Assembly (NCBI GenBank): GCA_963969595.1
Contig: OZ018410.1
Location: 40,095,413 to 40,159,412, forward strand
Direction of reading: 5' to 3'
Length of the DNA: 64,000 nt
Source of the DNA: Neckera pumila
Taxonomy: Eukaryota; Streptophyta; Bryopsida; Hypnales; Neckeraceae
Shown: piece after piece, positions 50,842 to 63,900 of the stretch
Layout: each line of letters starts with the position of its first letter
Position numbering within the stretch: position 1 is the first letter of the stretch
The notes under the pieces: generated by a model
The model's input: the letters and a program-made list of their open reading frames with translations, nothing else
Told to the model about the DNA's origin: nothing
The model's database searches: none
Translations under genes and position numbers: made by a program

Positions 50842-51960
50842 TATGTGTTCATGTAACAGTAAGTGCTTGCATTCCTTGCAGCAATACAGGTAGGTACCTC
50901 ATATATTAGATTTGAACTATCTTGTCTAGCTCTTAGAGCATTTGGAACTTGCACTAGATATCGTACCTGGAAATACTCTTTTAAGGTAGTAAGGTATTCC
51001 TATATTATATGTTCTAGTTTGTATTCCCTTAGCATACCCGCTATCTGCCTCCAGGAAACCATCTCCAAAATATTACCAAGCCTCATTTGTTGACTCCAAC
51101 TCGATACACGTTCAAATTGAGACTTAGATTATTTCAGCAAGCACTACAGTATTCAAGTTTGGTGAAGAAGCTCAGAGTGCGAGTTGAAACAATGAGGTGG
51201 AAGCGTTAATTGAGTTGGTTTGATGGGAGCATCATTAGCTGGGAGCCAGAGTAAGGACACAAAAGTGAAGAAGGGTTTTAAGCTCATCTCTCGTTCGAGT
51301 AACTTCTCCACAAGTATTGGAGCATTCACACAAATGCTCGTCTTACATTTATCCAGCATGATGACAAATTTGGAACCGGCCCTGCCCTTGCAAGACATAA
51401 ATTCTTTCTGGTATTGACCCATCACTATGAAAAAACTTCCACTTCTAGAAATAATGTGCCACCCACGTCAAGTTCTTTGCTCTCCTATCCCAATTCCCAC
51501 TGACGACAAACCGACCTACTCCACTAATTTCGACCAAACCGGAAACGCTGTTCGGTCCATGATGCACATGATTAAAGCTGTTCTCTACATGCAATTGCAA
51601 AATTTGATGAGCACTTGCCTTCAAGCTGAAATTCTCAATATACACAAGACTACTCTAATATCACTGATCTGTCTACAAGTCCAAAGAATTAACGTCGTAT
51701 CTGCGTCATGAACATAAGTTACTACCATGGGACCTTTACCTCTCTTGCAGTTGAGCATACCAAGCACGTCACAACTTGAGCATACCAACTTGAGCAGCTG
51801 CTGCAGGGATAGCCCCCCCGGGGCATGGAAACATGCTTTCTTTCAGGACTAATAAAATTGCTGCATCTGGAAGGGCGGATGCAACCAATGCAAGGAACAC
51901 ACATCTTACAAAACTTGAACCCAGGACATGGCAGGGGTTAATTGATGCACCTGTTGCTAG
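50842..51960. other. Convergent spacer AUG2 to CR4
   Basis: No gene or element recognised; contains 3' flanks of the two converging genes. Confidence 0.4.
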
Positions 51961-54900
51961 CTACTCACGAGCAGGTTGCGGTGACGCCGGCGCAATTTCT
52001 TTGCCCTTGGGAGTAGTAGCAACAGTAGCCTTAGCGGTGGTCTCCGGGACATGCTTGGGATGATGCTCATGTTGCAATTGCTCTAGCACAGCGTGCTCGT
52101 CATCAGACTCCGAAGGCCAGCGCCGTTGCCTTCGTGAGGAGGCGATGGAGGAGAATTCGAGCGCTTGCCAGGAGCTGTCGGCCGTCAACGCCGAGGAGAG
52201 GCGCGAGTGGGACGACTTGCTGCGCGCGGTGGCGGACTTGGGGTGCAAGCGGTTGCTGCCGAGCACGACCTCCGAGGGGAGGATCAGCTGGCCGTCTGAT
52301 CGAGTGCCCATCAGGAGCGCCAGAGAACGCTCCAGAGACGTCGTCACGCGGTCCATGGACGGACGATCCTTACCTCGCATCCGCACGCAGCGAGCTGCCA
52401 CGCGCGCAATGCGAAGTAATCCTTCGGGATCCGCCGGGTGCTCCAACCTGGAAAAAAACATTTCAACAAATTTTAGCCGAATGATCGGAAGAAACTATTG
52501 TTGGCTAATTGCAATGAAGCACCTCTGGGGGGCGATTAGCCATAAGTGAATGATGTGCTACAAACAAGCAGCTAACTACACTGTGAGAGGCTCAGTCCCT
52601 GTAGCACTGACTCGCTTTTCGAGTGAGATAGCTGCTCAAACTTTGTCAGGGTTCTGTCGGCCTCCTGCCCTTCGGTACAGAGCCAACAATGTCAAAATGA
52701 AACAAAACTGTACCAAATAGCTGGAAGGGAAAACTGTTGGCGACATTTAAAAGAGCTTTTGGGGTGATCAGTCGAAAGAGTAGCTAGCGTGTGCTACAAA
52801 ACAATGCCAAAACGAGTAAATACAGTACCAAATATTGTAAGAAGCTACAAAATGATTGAAGAACCAGAATATTACGTCAGAAAAAGGCTACAGTCTTCCT
52901 TAGCCTCATTCATTAAATGTGTCGATTTTGCATAAGTGTAAACGAAAATTTCTACTCCTCACTGAACAGTCCTAATACACTACGAAGACGTACTCTTCTA
53001 AAATGTACCCGCAAAGCCTTGAGAGTTACGGAGTACTAAACAACCTTCTCCATGCCGACATTTTCCTTTTCATTGTTTTGTCATTCACAAGACTGTTAAA
53101 AGTGAAAGTCATGGGTTTATTCGTCCCTTTATATGCTTGTACTAAGTCATCACTTGGTCTTGATGTGCACCAATGAAAGTTAATCTAATTAAAGTAAACT
53201 TCCTCCCAACTCCATTGTGTAAGTCGAAACTGAGTCATTAGTATTTATGTGTTGATACTTTTTCAAGTGTCAAAACGGCTGTCAGCGGCTGAAGAAGCGT
53301 TGAAAAATATTTCAGACCAATGTGAGTACTGACCTGGGATCCAGAATGGACATAATCTCGCCATTTTTGATGAGCGGCACTGCCCACTCTACCAAGTTCC
53401 CGTCCTCGTGCTCGTCCACCGCCACGCGTCCCGTGACGACCTCCAGCAACAGCACGCCAAAGCTGTAGACATCGCTCTTGGTGGTGAGGTAATGGAGTCG
53501 GTAGTACTCGGGATCCAAGTAGCCCAGTGTGCCCGCCGGCAGCTCCGAGAGCGGCTTGCTGCTGTCGGAAGGGCCTAACAAGGAGAGTCCGAAGTCCGCC
53601 ACGCGCGCGTTGTACTCGTCGTCCAGCAGAATATTTGCGCTTTTGATGTCGCGGTGGATCACTGGTGGGCAGGCGTATCCGTGCAAATACTCCAGTCCCC
53701 GAGCAGCTTGCACTGCGATTTTCACTCGCGTCACCCACGTGAGCTGCTTCGGGGAATCGTGCAAATGCTCGAACAGTGTCCCGTTCTCCATGTACTCGTA
53801 GACGAGGAGTCGCTGTCCGCCTTCGTTGCAGTAGCCGACGAGGTTGAGCAGGTGCGCGTGGTTCAGGCGCGACAGGAGGTCGATCTCGTTGGTGAAGTCC
53901 TGCAGGTTGTAGGATTGCTGGTTGGGAGCCGGGATTCCGGGGCGCTTCACTGCCACCAGGAAGCCGTCGCTGAGGACCCCCTTGTAGACGCAGGAGAAGC
54001 TGCCGCGACCTATCTCGCTGACAACCGCGAAACCGGCCGTCGCGACATCGAGCTCTTTGAACGTGAAGGCGCGAGCGCGCACTTTGGGGTCCAGTTGGGG
54101 TTCCGGGACGGCGGTGGGCGGTTTTGCCTTCGGGATTGATTGGAAGGAGCTTTTGCGAATTGGGGGTACCGGTGGTGGTGCTGATTTCGTGGATTTCGGC
54201 GCCTTGGCCACTTTGGAGAGCTTGCGACGCACACAGAAGAACGCCACCATGAGCAAGACGCCGATGACCACGACCGCGGTGACGAGCTCCCCGATGATGA
54301 TTGGGATCTGGATGGACTCCGTGGTTCTGTTGCTGTTGCTCTTGGTGCTGCACGCCGCCGCGCAACTCCCGTTGTGATGGCAATGCGCGCAGTCGTAGCT
54401 ACACTGACGATCCGAGGTGGATGTGCATGAGGTGGATTCCACCATGCCGGGGGTGCATCCCACGGTGCAGTTGATGCAGACGTTGTCGCTAGGATTGGGG
54501 CACAGCGTGGCGCCGCTTGCCGCGAGCGCGCGCACCGCGTCCGCGCTGAGGGCGTACGTCCCGGCTCTGCACGGCAGGGAGTTGCACATCCGCGGCACGA
54601 TTCCAGTCGGCAGCGTGACGGGGTACCCGGAGCCCCAGCATTGGAGCGGGAGCGATCCCAGGATCGGCAAGCCACAGGTGAAGTAATCGCCCGCGACCAG
54701 AGTGGAGAATTTGACGTTCGCGGGCATGGGGCGGTTGTTGGGAAGCGTCAAGCCCCAGCAAAGCGGCAGGCGCGTGTCCTTACGAAGCCCGCATGTGGAG
54801 AAGCGGCCCGCTACCAAGGATGTGAAGATGACCCCCTTGGGGACCCCAACTTGCGCATCCAGTGATCGGCCCCAGCAGAACGTCTCTTGCCCATTTTGCA

Positions 54901-56402
54901 AAATGCCGCAGACGTGGTAGCCTCCCGCGGTGATGGCGTTGAACGCGAGCGCCTTCGGTGCGGAGGTAATGACGTCGCTGCCGGTCTCGTCGCCCCAGCA
55001 GATGGGGGTGAAATTGGCGGCGAACAGGCCGCAGCTGAAGAAGGAACCCGACGTGATGGACACCAGGGGAGATGTGACGAAGGCGCCCGTCATGTTGTAA
55101 CCCCAGCAGTCCACTGCCGCACCGCCCGCGACGTAAGGCTGCCGCAACGCACAGAGGTGGTTGTCACCTGCACTCAAGGCCGCGTAATGCCGGTCGCCCA
55201 CTGCGGGCACGCCTGCTTCCACGTATATGTTGTTGCCCCAGCAGTAGGGCTGGCGCACGCCCATCGACAGCCCGCACACAAAACCATCGCCACCTGATAC
55301 ATATGCATCCACCCCAACCAACAGTGAGTTTCAAAAGTATTAAACAATTTCGAAATGCTTCCAACTTCGAAACGAGGATAAAAAATTCTGGATACTTTGA
55401 AAGTCCAAATTCTAATTATACTCTGTAGAGTCTCCACTGTTAAAAACAGGAAAAATGATGAATTTTCAATCATAATGCACGAAGAAGATGAGTGACATTG
55501 GAAGAAGATGAGTGTCAAGCCTGTTTCCCACTTCCTCGTCGCACGTGGGTGACAACTTCCAGCGTTAGAAATCGTTGAAGAATGCAAGTGCACCACAAGG
55601 CAAGTGATGAGCACCACCACCAATGGAAGTGGCTGCTTTGAAATCCACTAGTAGTGTGGGTTTCAAGGTAATCTAAGAGCCAAATGCTCAAAGTTGGAAT
55701 GAGAGTACCAAAAACAATGGATACTTTGAAACCCCTTCTTGAGGTGAGTCTCGACTGTTGGAAGCATGAAGATGAGGTTTGAAAACCTTTACCCATTTTT
55801 ACTTCCAACGTTGGAAGTGTCCTTGCAACGATGAAAGCCACCGAAGATGGAAGTGGATACTGTGAAATCCACTAATAGTGTGGGCCTCAGAGTAGTCTAT
55901 TTCCCCAACATGCAACTTTCGAATGAGAGTACCCAAAAGGCTGGATACTTGGAAACCCCTTCTCGAGGTAACTCTCGACTGTTGGAAGCATAGGAAACAC
56001 AAAGCTATACTAAGTTCGAATACCATTTCCCACTTCAACTTCCAACGTTGCCAAGAGTCTCCAACGAGGAGAGCCTCCAACAATGGAAGTGGCTTCACTG
56101 GAACCGACAAATCATTCAAGCAAATGGCAAAGTGCACAACAACTACAGTCCGGGCTGAAATCACAACTCAAACCTGTGAGGCCGATGAGTGGCAAGCGCG
56201 GCGGAGCTCCATACACAGACGCGACATCACTACCGAAACAAGTGACCACATTGGCATTTTCCCCTCGCAAGCTGCACAACGTCTGCCCGTTCTCGCCATA
56301 GGACGCGGCCATGGAGTTGATGGAGCCCAAGGACGCCGTTCGTTGCAGCAACGCCAGCAATGTCACCACGATCAGCCACTGGCACACCGCCATGGAGCTC
56401 AC
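51961..56402 (-). CDS. CR4: CRINKLY4-type receptor-like kinase
   Basis: Plasma-membrane receptor kinase of the CR4/ACR4 family, which controls epidermal and stem-cell patterning in plants. Exons in coding order: 56174-56402, 53334-55293, 51961-52447; split codons G|GT and AG|G restore L-T-G-G-D-G-F-V-C-G and L-D-P-R-L-E-H. 891 residues; maize CR4 has about 900. A signal peptide spans about 1-25. Crinkly (RCC1-like) repeats with W-G and C-W-G motifs follow to about 307, a TNFR-like Cys-rich region at 313-392, a membrane segment at 404-430, and the kinase from about 500 with VAVK Lys 526, H-R-D Asp 625 and D-F-G Asp 643. All catalytic residues are present. The tail has E-V-V-L-G-S and E-I-A-P-A-S-P-Q. 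The two introns are unlike the intronless angiosperm genes I know. Confidence 0.95.
55340..56100. repeat. Intronic ~240 bp tandem repeat in CR4 intron 1
   Basis: About three imperfect copies. Recurrent blocks are gatactttgaaa/gatacttggaaa, ccttctygaggt, ctctcgactgttggaagcat, ttcccactt, acttccaacgtt and caatggaagtgg followed by gaaatccacta. The array fills most of the 880 bp intron. Copies 2 and 3 (about 55620-56100) are most alike. Confidence 0.8.
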
Positions 56403-57984
56403 CCGTCCTTAGCTGCCTTCTCCTTCGCCTCACCTCCATATCCCTCTCATAGCCCTCGTCCTTCACCACCCTAGCTCCTCGTCTTCTTCCTCTTCTCCTT
56501 CCCTACAGCAGCTTCCATGGCCAAGCTGGGACACTCCGGTGTCGGTAGAAAATCATAATCCCCATTGGTTCATTAATACTGTGCTTGCTGTGATCGATTG
56601 ACAAAGCGTGACATGCATTTGGCAAATGCGAAAACAGCTGGGTGGAATGTGGGGCCACGAACTTAAACTCGCTGCAGGGTGGTGGTCGTCGTTGGCAGGG
56701 GCGTCACCATCGCCATTAAGAGGGGTGTCAGAGAGGAGTGATGAGTGACCAGTGCCTCATCAGAATTCTCCCTTCATGAGTAACTTAAGTTTGCCCAGCT
56801 CTGCTACTGCTGCTGCAGCTCCCTTTGCGTCTCCAACGACGTGTGTACCCTCGCAACAACCGTACTGGACAGTCGCATTGATTCTGATTTGGAGTTTCGC
56901 TGCTTCGAGGGTGAGGATGCTCGGTTCTGCATGTTGTCTTTTGAGTATGGATTAAGTGAGTGAGGGTTGGACTGAATGCCTTCAAATGGATGTCAACGCT
57001 CGAGTCCAGTTGGAATTAGGAGAGAGAGCTGCGGCACTTCGAAGGAAGCAGATGTGAATCAGAGCTCGATTAATGTTTTCGAGAGGTGGTGGGAGTTGGA
57101 GTCTGATGTTTTAATTTTGATTGAGTAGTTGATCGTATTTAATGTAATTTTGAGAGTAGGAACGGCGCGAAAGATTGACCAACTCAGGGTTGAAATTGAA
57201 AGCGACCGTGATTGACAGCAACAGAGCCGGCCTTGTTAGGAGGGGTAGTACAAGGTGAGAAAGAGGATGGGGAGCCTGGGTACGCTCTAGATCACCGATT
57301 GTACAAACGGAAAAACTCCTGCACACGAGGCAGAAAGCATAGCCACACCTAATCCAGGTTCTCAAAACAGAATTTAGTTATCTGGCAGCGGTTCACATGT
57401 GAGAACCTCTGAAACAGTGTACACAAATAGAAGGAAACTTCTTAATATTCCTGGTAGGGGCTTGCAATCACACTGGGCTCATCTTGTAAATCAAGATGTT
57501 TTGATCCTTTGACATCTTTCTTTTAAACACATCCTCGTACATCTTAAACAAATATAGAGAAGGTATCTCTTGCTCCTTGACACTTGTGAACAAGCAGAAG
57601 TAACATGCTCTTGCACACCAATTCTATAGCAATCTTGATTGAATCCAAATTGAATCCTGTTTTTTATATGCTGTCAGATGAACAGTAAGTGTGCACTCCT
57701 AAAACAACATAAGAATGCTATGTTGTTCTGCAGAAAGAATTTCTAGCAAGATGCGTTCCAGGAATTTCTATGAAGAACATTTCCTCTTCATTATATCAAA
57801 TAATTAGCTGAACATGACGAAAAAAAAGGCCAGGATCAGACCTCTTGAGGACTTGTCATAAAACCTACTCAATCATCTGCTCAGCAACTACCGCACTTAG
57901 TAGAAATTTGAGATATTGAACCAAGAGCTGCATGATAAGCTAGTCAACTTCCTGCGTAATCGGCTCAGTCCAACAACTCATTAC
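56403..57984 (-). promoter_or_regulatory. CR4 promoter region and TTLL12 3' flank
   Basis: Both neighbours are on the minus strand, so the left part should hold the CR4 promoter and leader (CT-rich on the plus strand at 56410-56510) and the right part the TTLL12 3' untranslated region. No further gene recognised. Confidence 0.4.
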
Positions 57985-60900
57985 CTAAAGAGGGCTAATG
58001 TTTTTTAGCTCATTCAAAAATAGGCAGGAGAACACGTTGTTGTAAAATTCGGAGCCTTTCATGACTTCACCTTCTCCGAGAACGTTCCGGACATCATACT
58101 TGCAAGCTCTCAAGCAATCAGGGCAATACGTCACCTGCGCAAACGCACGGGCTCCACATCGATAAAAAAGAACAATGAACCATGTGAAAGAAAAGTGACT
58201 CAAATGAAATTCTTGCTTCTCAAGATTCCGCTTCGTCATTGGAAGTTCCTCAAGACAGCCTATTCTTTCTCCGCATATAATCAATGGGGAAAAGGTTTCG
58301 AAAAGGACCTCAAGAAGCTTAGGTTGAAACGAAGCATCCAGCATGATATCAACTCCGTAGATGGCTCGCGAGGTCGGAGAACTCATTTCAGGATGAACAG
58401 CAGCTGCACCTTGAAAAACTTCCCGAAGGACTTTCTTCACTCTCTTGTGAATATCTTTCCAATTCACTGCCAAACATTCAAAATACACCAATTTGAGAGG
58501 AGCCTCAATCCTCTTCTAAAGGTTTTTACATTAGATCCGTGAGCTAGATAGATCTGCTCCCACACAGGACCCCGTGCACAAGAAGAAAGAAGAACCAATC
58601 AAAATGCTACGAAGGCCGCATGATAAAGTTCTTAGTGATCTTAGTAATAGACGAAACTTCCCGTACCATTATGCTCCTTTTCAAACTCTGGAACCCATGT
58701 ATGAATGTCCATGTGATTCATTGTCCGCCCATAGTTCTGCAATACAACTCAAGGAATTAAATCCAAAGACAGGATGCGAGACCTAATACCTGCGCATGGC
58801 CAAATAACCTGAACCATCTAACTAGGTAGTTTCTGAACGCTTGAACCTCACAGAATGTGAAGCTACGAAAAGCCTCAACTTTAAAAGATCTTAAACTGAC
58901 AGATATGACATCCGTGAGCATCGTATACCTGATGAAGAAGAAAATTCACTCATTATACCGAAAAGAATTCAAATGCTTACCATGACAGTAAAATGAGTTT
59001 CGTACTCTGAAAGACTGCTCGTCTCTGTTGTGTATTGGTTGTTTGAAAAACGCCCCTGCAACAAGACATTCATGGTCACCATCAGAATAAAGAAGAAGGC
59101 AAAACACGAAGGATGCAGTTTAGCCCCTTAAGTACCTAAGCTACAAATAGAAAGTCCAATTTGAAAGCAAATAGAAATAATAGTAACTTTCAAAATATAT
59201 TTCTATTGATAAAACTGCATGGTATGATTTCTTATTTTTATTGGTACCTTTTGTTACCTCAAGGTTCCTAGGTACTTAATTCAATTCCAGTAGATATGGA
59301 AGCGACCATGCGACTAATGAGTGAAGTACATTTGATGATCTCGTTGAAAAGGAATGACTTACCCAGAACACATCGCACACAAAGATTTCAAGAGGCTGCA
59401 AACTTCTTAACAAGACGATGTATCGCAGATCAAACTTCCGTCCTTCGAACAAAGCAGGCTTCTCAATATACTTCTGGCCTATCTTAGGGCCAGTCTCTAC
59501 CAGCCTCGCAAGTGCAGGCAAGATGCCTACAATCGATGTGTCAATGGTCCGAGCCATGTTCCAGGGTTTCACAATCCACAGATTGTTCTCATTCTTTTCT
59601 TCCCGTCGCAAGAAGTCACCAAGTAGAGCAGCGAGTTGTCGCTCCATGTTATAAGTTGGCTGCAGCCAAGCTGGTGTGCCATAGGCCTATACAATATCAT
59701 AAGAATCAATCAGTACACAAACCTAAGCATAAACAGAGGCATCATCTTTGCTGGCCACGCATAGACTTTATGCTGAACAACTTCAATAGCAATTCCAAAT
59801 CAAATTTAGCTTCAGCTTCGAGGTGTTCGAAGAGGACCTTTTGCATGGTTTCCGCCAGATTGTGCTTCATAACAACACAAGATTCTGATGGGAACTGGTT
59901 GACATACTGGTCAGACCGCAGCCCAGCTGCTTTCCGAAACTCATCATCTACTTGCATGTGTGTCCAGACAATGTGTGCTTCACTTGGATCTTCAACTGCA
60001 CGCATCCACAAGCCCCGGCTTAGTTTTACTGCATAGTCTAGGCTAATGAATGCTTTGGGAACCTCTCAACTTTCTAGAGCAAACCAACCAAGAGTGATAA
60101 CCTAATCGTCCACTCTAGTTTCCCTTGCAAACGCTACGACAACTAGTTTTGATCCCGAAGTACTCAAATGGCCGAAAGTGGTCGCTTCCATACCTACTCG
60201 ATCGAAGCATCAAAGGAGGTAATATTAGAAAGAAGATATAATGTACTAAATTTCTTAATGTTCGAAACAAGTTTGAAAGGTACTGTAATAGTCTAATAGC
60301 CTCCAAAGTGAAATTTCTATTATCAGCTTGGGCACTTAGGAATAAAGACTAGTGCACAATAATGGAAAATGCGGTCAGCCTTCACCTAGAAATAAGATGG
60401 TAAATGCTAGAACAGAACTCAAAGCAGCATGGATAAGTCAGATGCAACATATAGTGGTGTAGAGTTCACATATGAGGATAGAGTAGTACCCAGCTTAAAT
60501 TCAGGACGGGTCAAAAAATCCGAGACTCCTGGAATATCATTGAACACCGATAGAGGTTTTCCGTTTAAAGGAAGTATACTCGATGTTGAAGGATCATTGG
60601 ATGCAGTTGGCTTTGTTACAATAGCTTGTTTCAGCTCACTGATGTGCGAATCATACGCCTGGGTGACGGAGCAGAGAGGTTATTCATCACCTTAAATAGA
60701 GAAGAATGTTTAACAACCTAGACGACCAAGTTATATCTAGTGCCAACTATTTCTAACCCCTTCAGACAAATGAGCTCCGAAATACGTGCGAGTAAATGCT
60801 TCGCATGACATTGAAGATAGGCAGGAGTTCACATGCCTGTTTAAATACGTCAGAAGAGGGATGGAACCAGGCCGCCAAGCGGGCGGAGCGCTGTTGATCT

Positions 60901-63900
60901 TCTCCAATTCCAAACACGAAATCACGGGTGCATTGCTCCCCACTCGCAACGTCCAAGACAGGCCAAAGCAGCGAATAACTGCAACAAATTCCTGGTTAAT
61001 GATCGTAATCAATGTTTATACATGCAAATCAACCTAAACAACCAAGAAAGTTTGACACTGCTTGCAGGGGGGAACAAGGCAACGTCTCATCACCACCAAA
61101 AACGACCACTGATGCCCAGGGCTGCACTCTATGTGACTTATAAAGTCATATAGTGGAAGTTACTAGATTTTGTAATTTTCACATGCTCTATCCCTATCCA
61201 CTCGTACAGGACAAAGGATTCATAGTTTGGAAATGATTGATTCGATTGATTATACTGCAAAAAATATAAATGGAACAGAGTCAAATTTTACATCACCAGA
61301 ATTACTGAATAACATTGCATATTTTGGTCAACGAATAAAATATAATTGGAAAAAATAAATTACCCATATGAGTTACTCAAAATTTCTTAAAAAAAATGAG
61401 GCCCAATGTGGGCTTTTGGTCATCTAGAGCACGTACAAAATGTTAGAAAGAAAAATTAAACCAGAAAGAGAGTGTATGAACGCAGCAATGAACGCGCCAT
61501 TAACGGCTCAAGAGCAGGAGCTCAAACCTGATAGCAGATTGCATTGTGCCATCAGGCAAGTACATGAAAGGCGCCACTTGGAAATTGGGAGCATCAGAGT
61601 GGCGAATTGCTGAGCCTAGTTCATCCATCACATACCTGAAGATGAAAGGGTGAGCAAGGAGAAAGACAGCCCTGTTTTCAGGAAACAAGCCCAATCGTAA
61701 AATTCTGCCTTGCAAAAGTAATATTTTCTACAAACAGACTTGCCATCAATTGCTAGCCCATCTGCACAAGGGATCTGGATCCTAATCAGAAAAAACTTCG
61801 AAAGCATTCTACTTACCAAATAGGTGTTTCATCTAACTTCTCTTCATCTGCCAGCCTGTATGTCAAGATGTACTGCCACATTGCGCTCATAACTCGCTCC
61901 GTCAGCGGATCTTCCTTCGAGAAACGTGGCAGTCGTGGTCGTTGCGAGTTCTTCGGTTCCTCATTCTCTCCTCCCAGACACTTGCTCCGGGAGAGCCCAT
62001 TCAGCTCCGTTACAGTAGGTAAAGCCTCTGCAATACTTGAAACACTCCCCAAGCGCCCTGGAGTATCCACCTGCACTTCCGTACCTGTCCTATTAAAAAT
62101 CTGTACATCTTCTAGCCGGTTGCCATAGTTTAAGACATGCCCAAGGCAAACCAAATGACCATTCCTAGTACTATATAATCAGACGACTCGAAAATGTTGG
62201 TGATTCAAACTATGTGGGCTTAAAAGAGGCAGACCGCAGACCTGGAAGGACTTCAGCGACTTTAGAGTTTTTACAGTTGCCAGCAGACTTTCTGCAGACT
62301 CTTTGGCTAGCGCATTTCCTTGCAAGTTTAATGATATCAAATTTGGTAACTCCTTCGAATTGAAAACCTGCATAGACAGAATTTAATCTCTTCGTCAGTG
62401 CCATTTCTGCCGAGAACATCCCATGCTAACCAGAGTCACAAAAGTCCGAAGGCAGAGGAATTAACCAAGGATTCATAGATTTAGAAAGACCAATATGATT
62501 GATTGTATTGGGGTAAATATTATTCAGAGAGGGCCGAATTTTATATTACCAGAATCAGCGAAGAAGATTGTAAGTGTTGGTCAATAAATAAACAAAATTG
62601 GTCGAAAGAAAGTCCCCATATGACAAAAATTACGACGGTGAATTTGGTCTTTTAGGGGTTCAGCAGCAGCACCCTACATCTGGGGAGAGAGTTTGCAACT
62701 CCCGCTCGGACAGATCAAGCGAAGTAATGTCCTTGAGCACGTGATCTTTTGTAAATGGCACACCCGGTCGCGATGCACCAAATATGCCAGCGCAGAAACC
62801 AACTGCCCACACACCGTACTTGTCTGTGAGTTTACTATTATAAATCTCAAGATGTGGGAGCATCTTTGCAAAAGCTTCTCGCAGCTCATCATCCCTGTAC
62901 ACCAAAGAGCCCGACACTTCAGAAAATTACACACAATTCCCATTCACAAGGCCAATTTGACATAGTCATTACAGACGAGAATTTCAATATTGCTTCAAGT
63001 CTTACTTGTTCAAGGCGACAGGAGTCTGATTGAGCCAAAGCGCACGTAAGTTGCGGAGACCTGCCACTGTATTCATCACGGTATCCACCGATTCCAGCGG
63101 ATTGCCCCACAGGCTGAGCCCCACCAGATCCTACACCAACTAAGGCATATACTTTGTAAGAGTTGGCAGGAATCGAAACTGTGATACACAATATTCAGTT
63201 AGATGGAGCATGTCCAAGCCTCTCGATATTGATATCAACCTTGAAACCCTACTTCAAACAGATGTAGTTTCGAGGCTATGCCCTAGTTCGTTGATCAATA
63301 TAGTTGCAATAGTTGCAAATTCAATATTGAATGAAGTAACGTGGGTATCATCCTGCTTCTATGTTGAGCAGCAAGGGGCTCAGCTTTGAATTTAGATTGG
63401 ACTCCATAATTACCGGTTCAATATTGCTTTCAAAGTTGAACCGAAGTACTTTAACCCTTTCCTGACAGTGAGGGATGACTTACCGGACACTTGCCGGCCA
63501 GATTTAATGCGTGAAGATCGGCATCTGTAATGTTGAATTCATCGAGTTCCAGCCAATGAAGCGGCTCACCCTTCTCCTCGGCTGCTGCTACAGCTGCTGC
63601 GATTACCGATTCCACATCCGCTGGGGATTTCGAAGCTGCATCCTCTTCTTCCTCTTCTTCGCCGTCTTCCTCAATGTCGTCTCCCACACACATGAGGGCA
63701 GCCATCCTCTCCACCAATCCTGGTATTTGCTCAAGCTGCCACCAAAATAAAATAAAATTCAAGCACAGCAGTCACCGGGACTAATCTGTAGAGGATAGAT
63801 TCTTCTCACTTAATGTGCGAATTTCTTATCCTGAAAATTTTCTTTTGACTCTCATAACTGTGCCTTTCTAATCATTCCAACAATATTTTTCGATTTCCTA

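Noticed and set aside
53238..54675. Two long minus-strand frames (381 and 221 codons) inside CR4 exon 2
   Set aside because: Out-of-frame readings of GC-rich CR4 coding sequence, rich in Arg/Pro/Ala with no domain.
55515..56164. Two similar ~110-120 codon minus-strand proteins in CR4 intron 1
   Set aside because: They mirror the tandem repeat units of the intron; splice sites on both sides and family alignment place this in an intron.
61500..63260. Separate small genes in the TTLL12 region
   Set aside because: Each conserved frame joins in phase to its neighbour as a TTLL12 exon; the rest are shadows or intron read-through.
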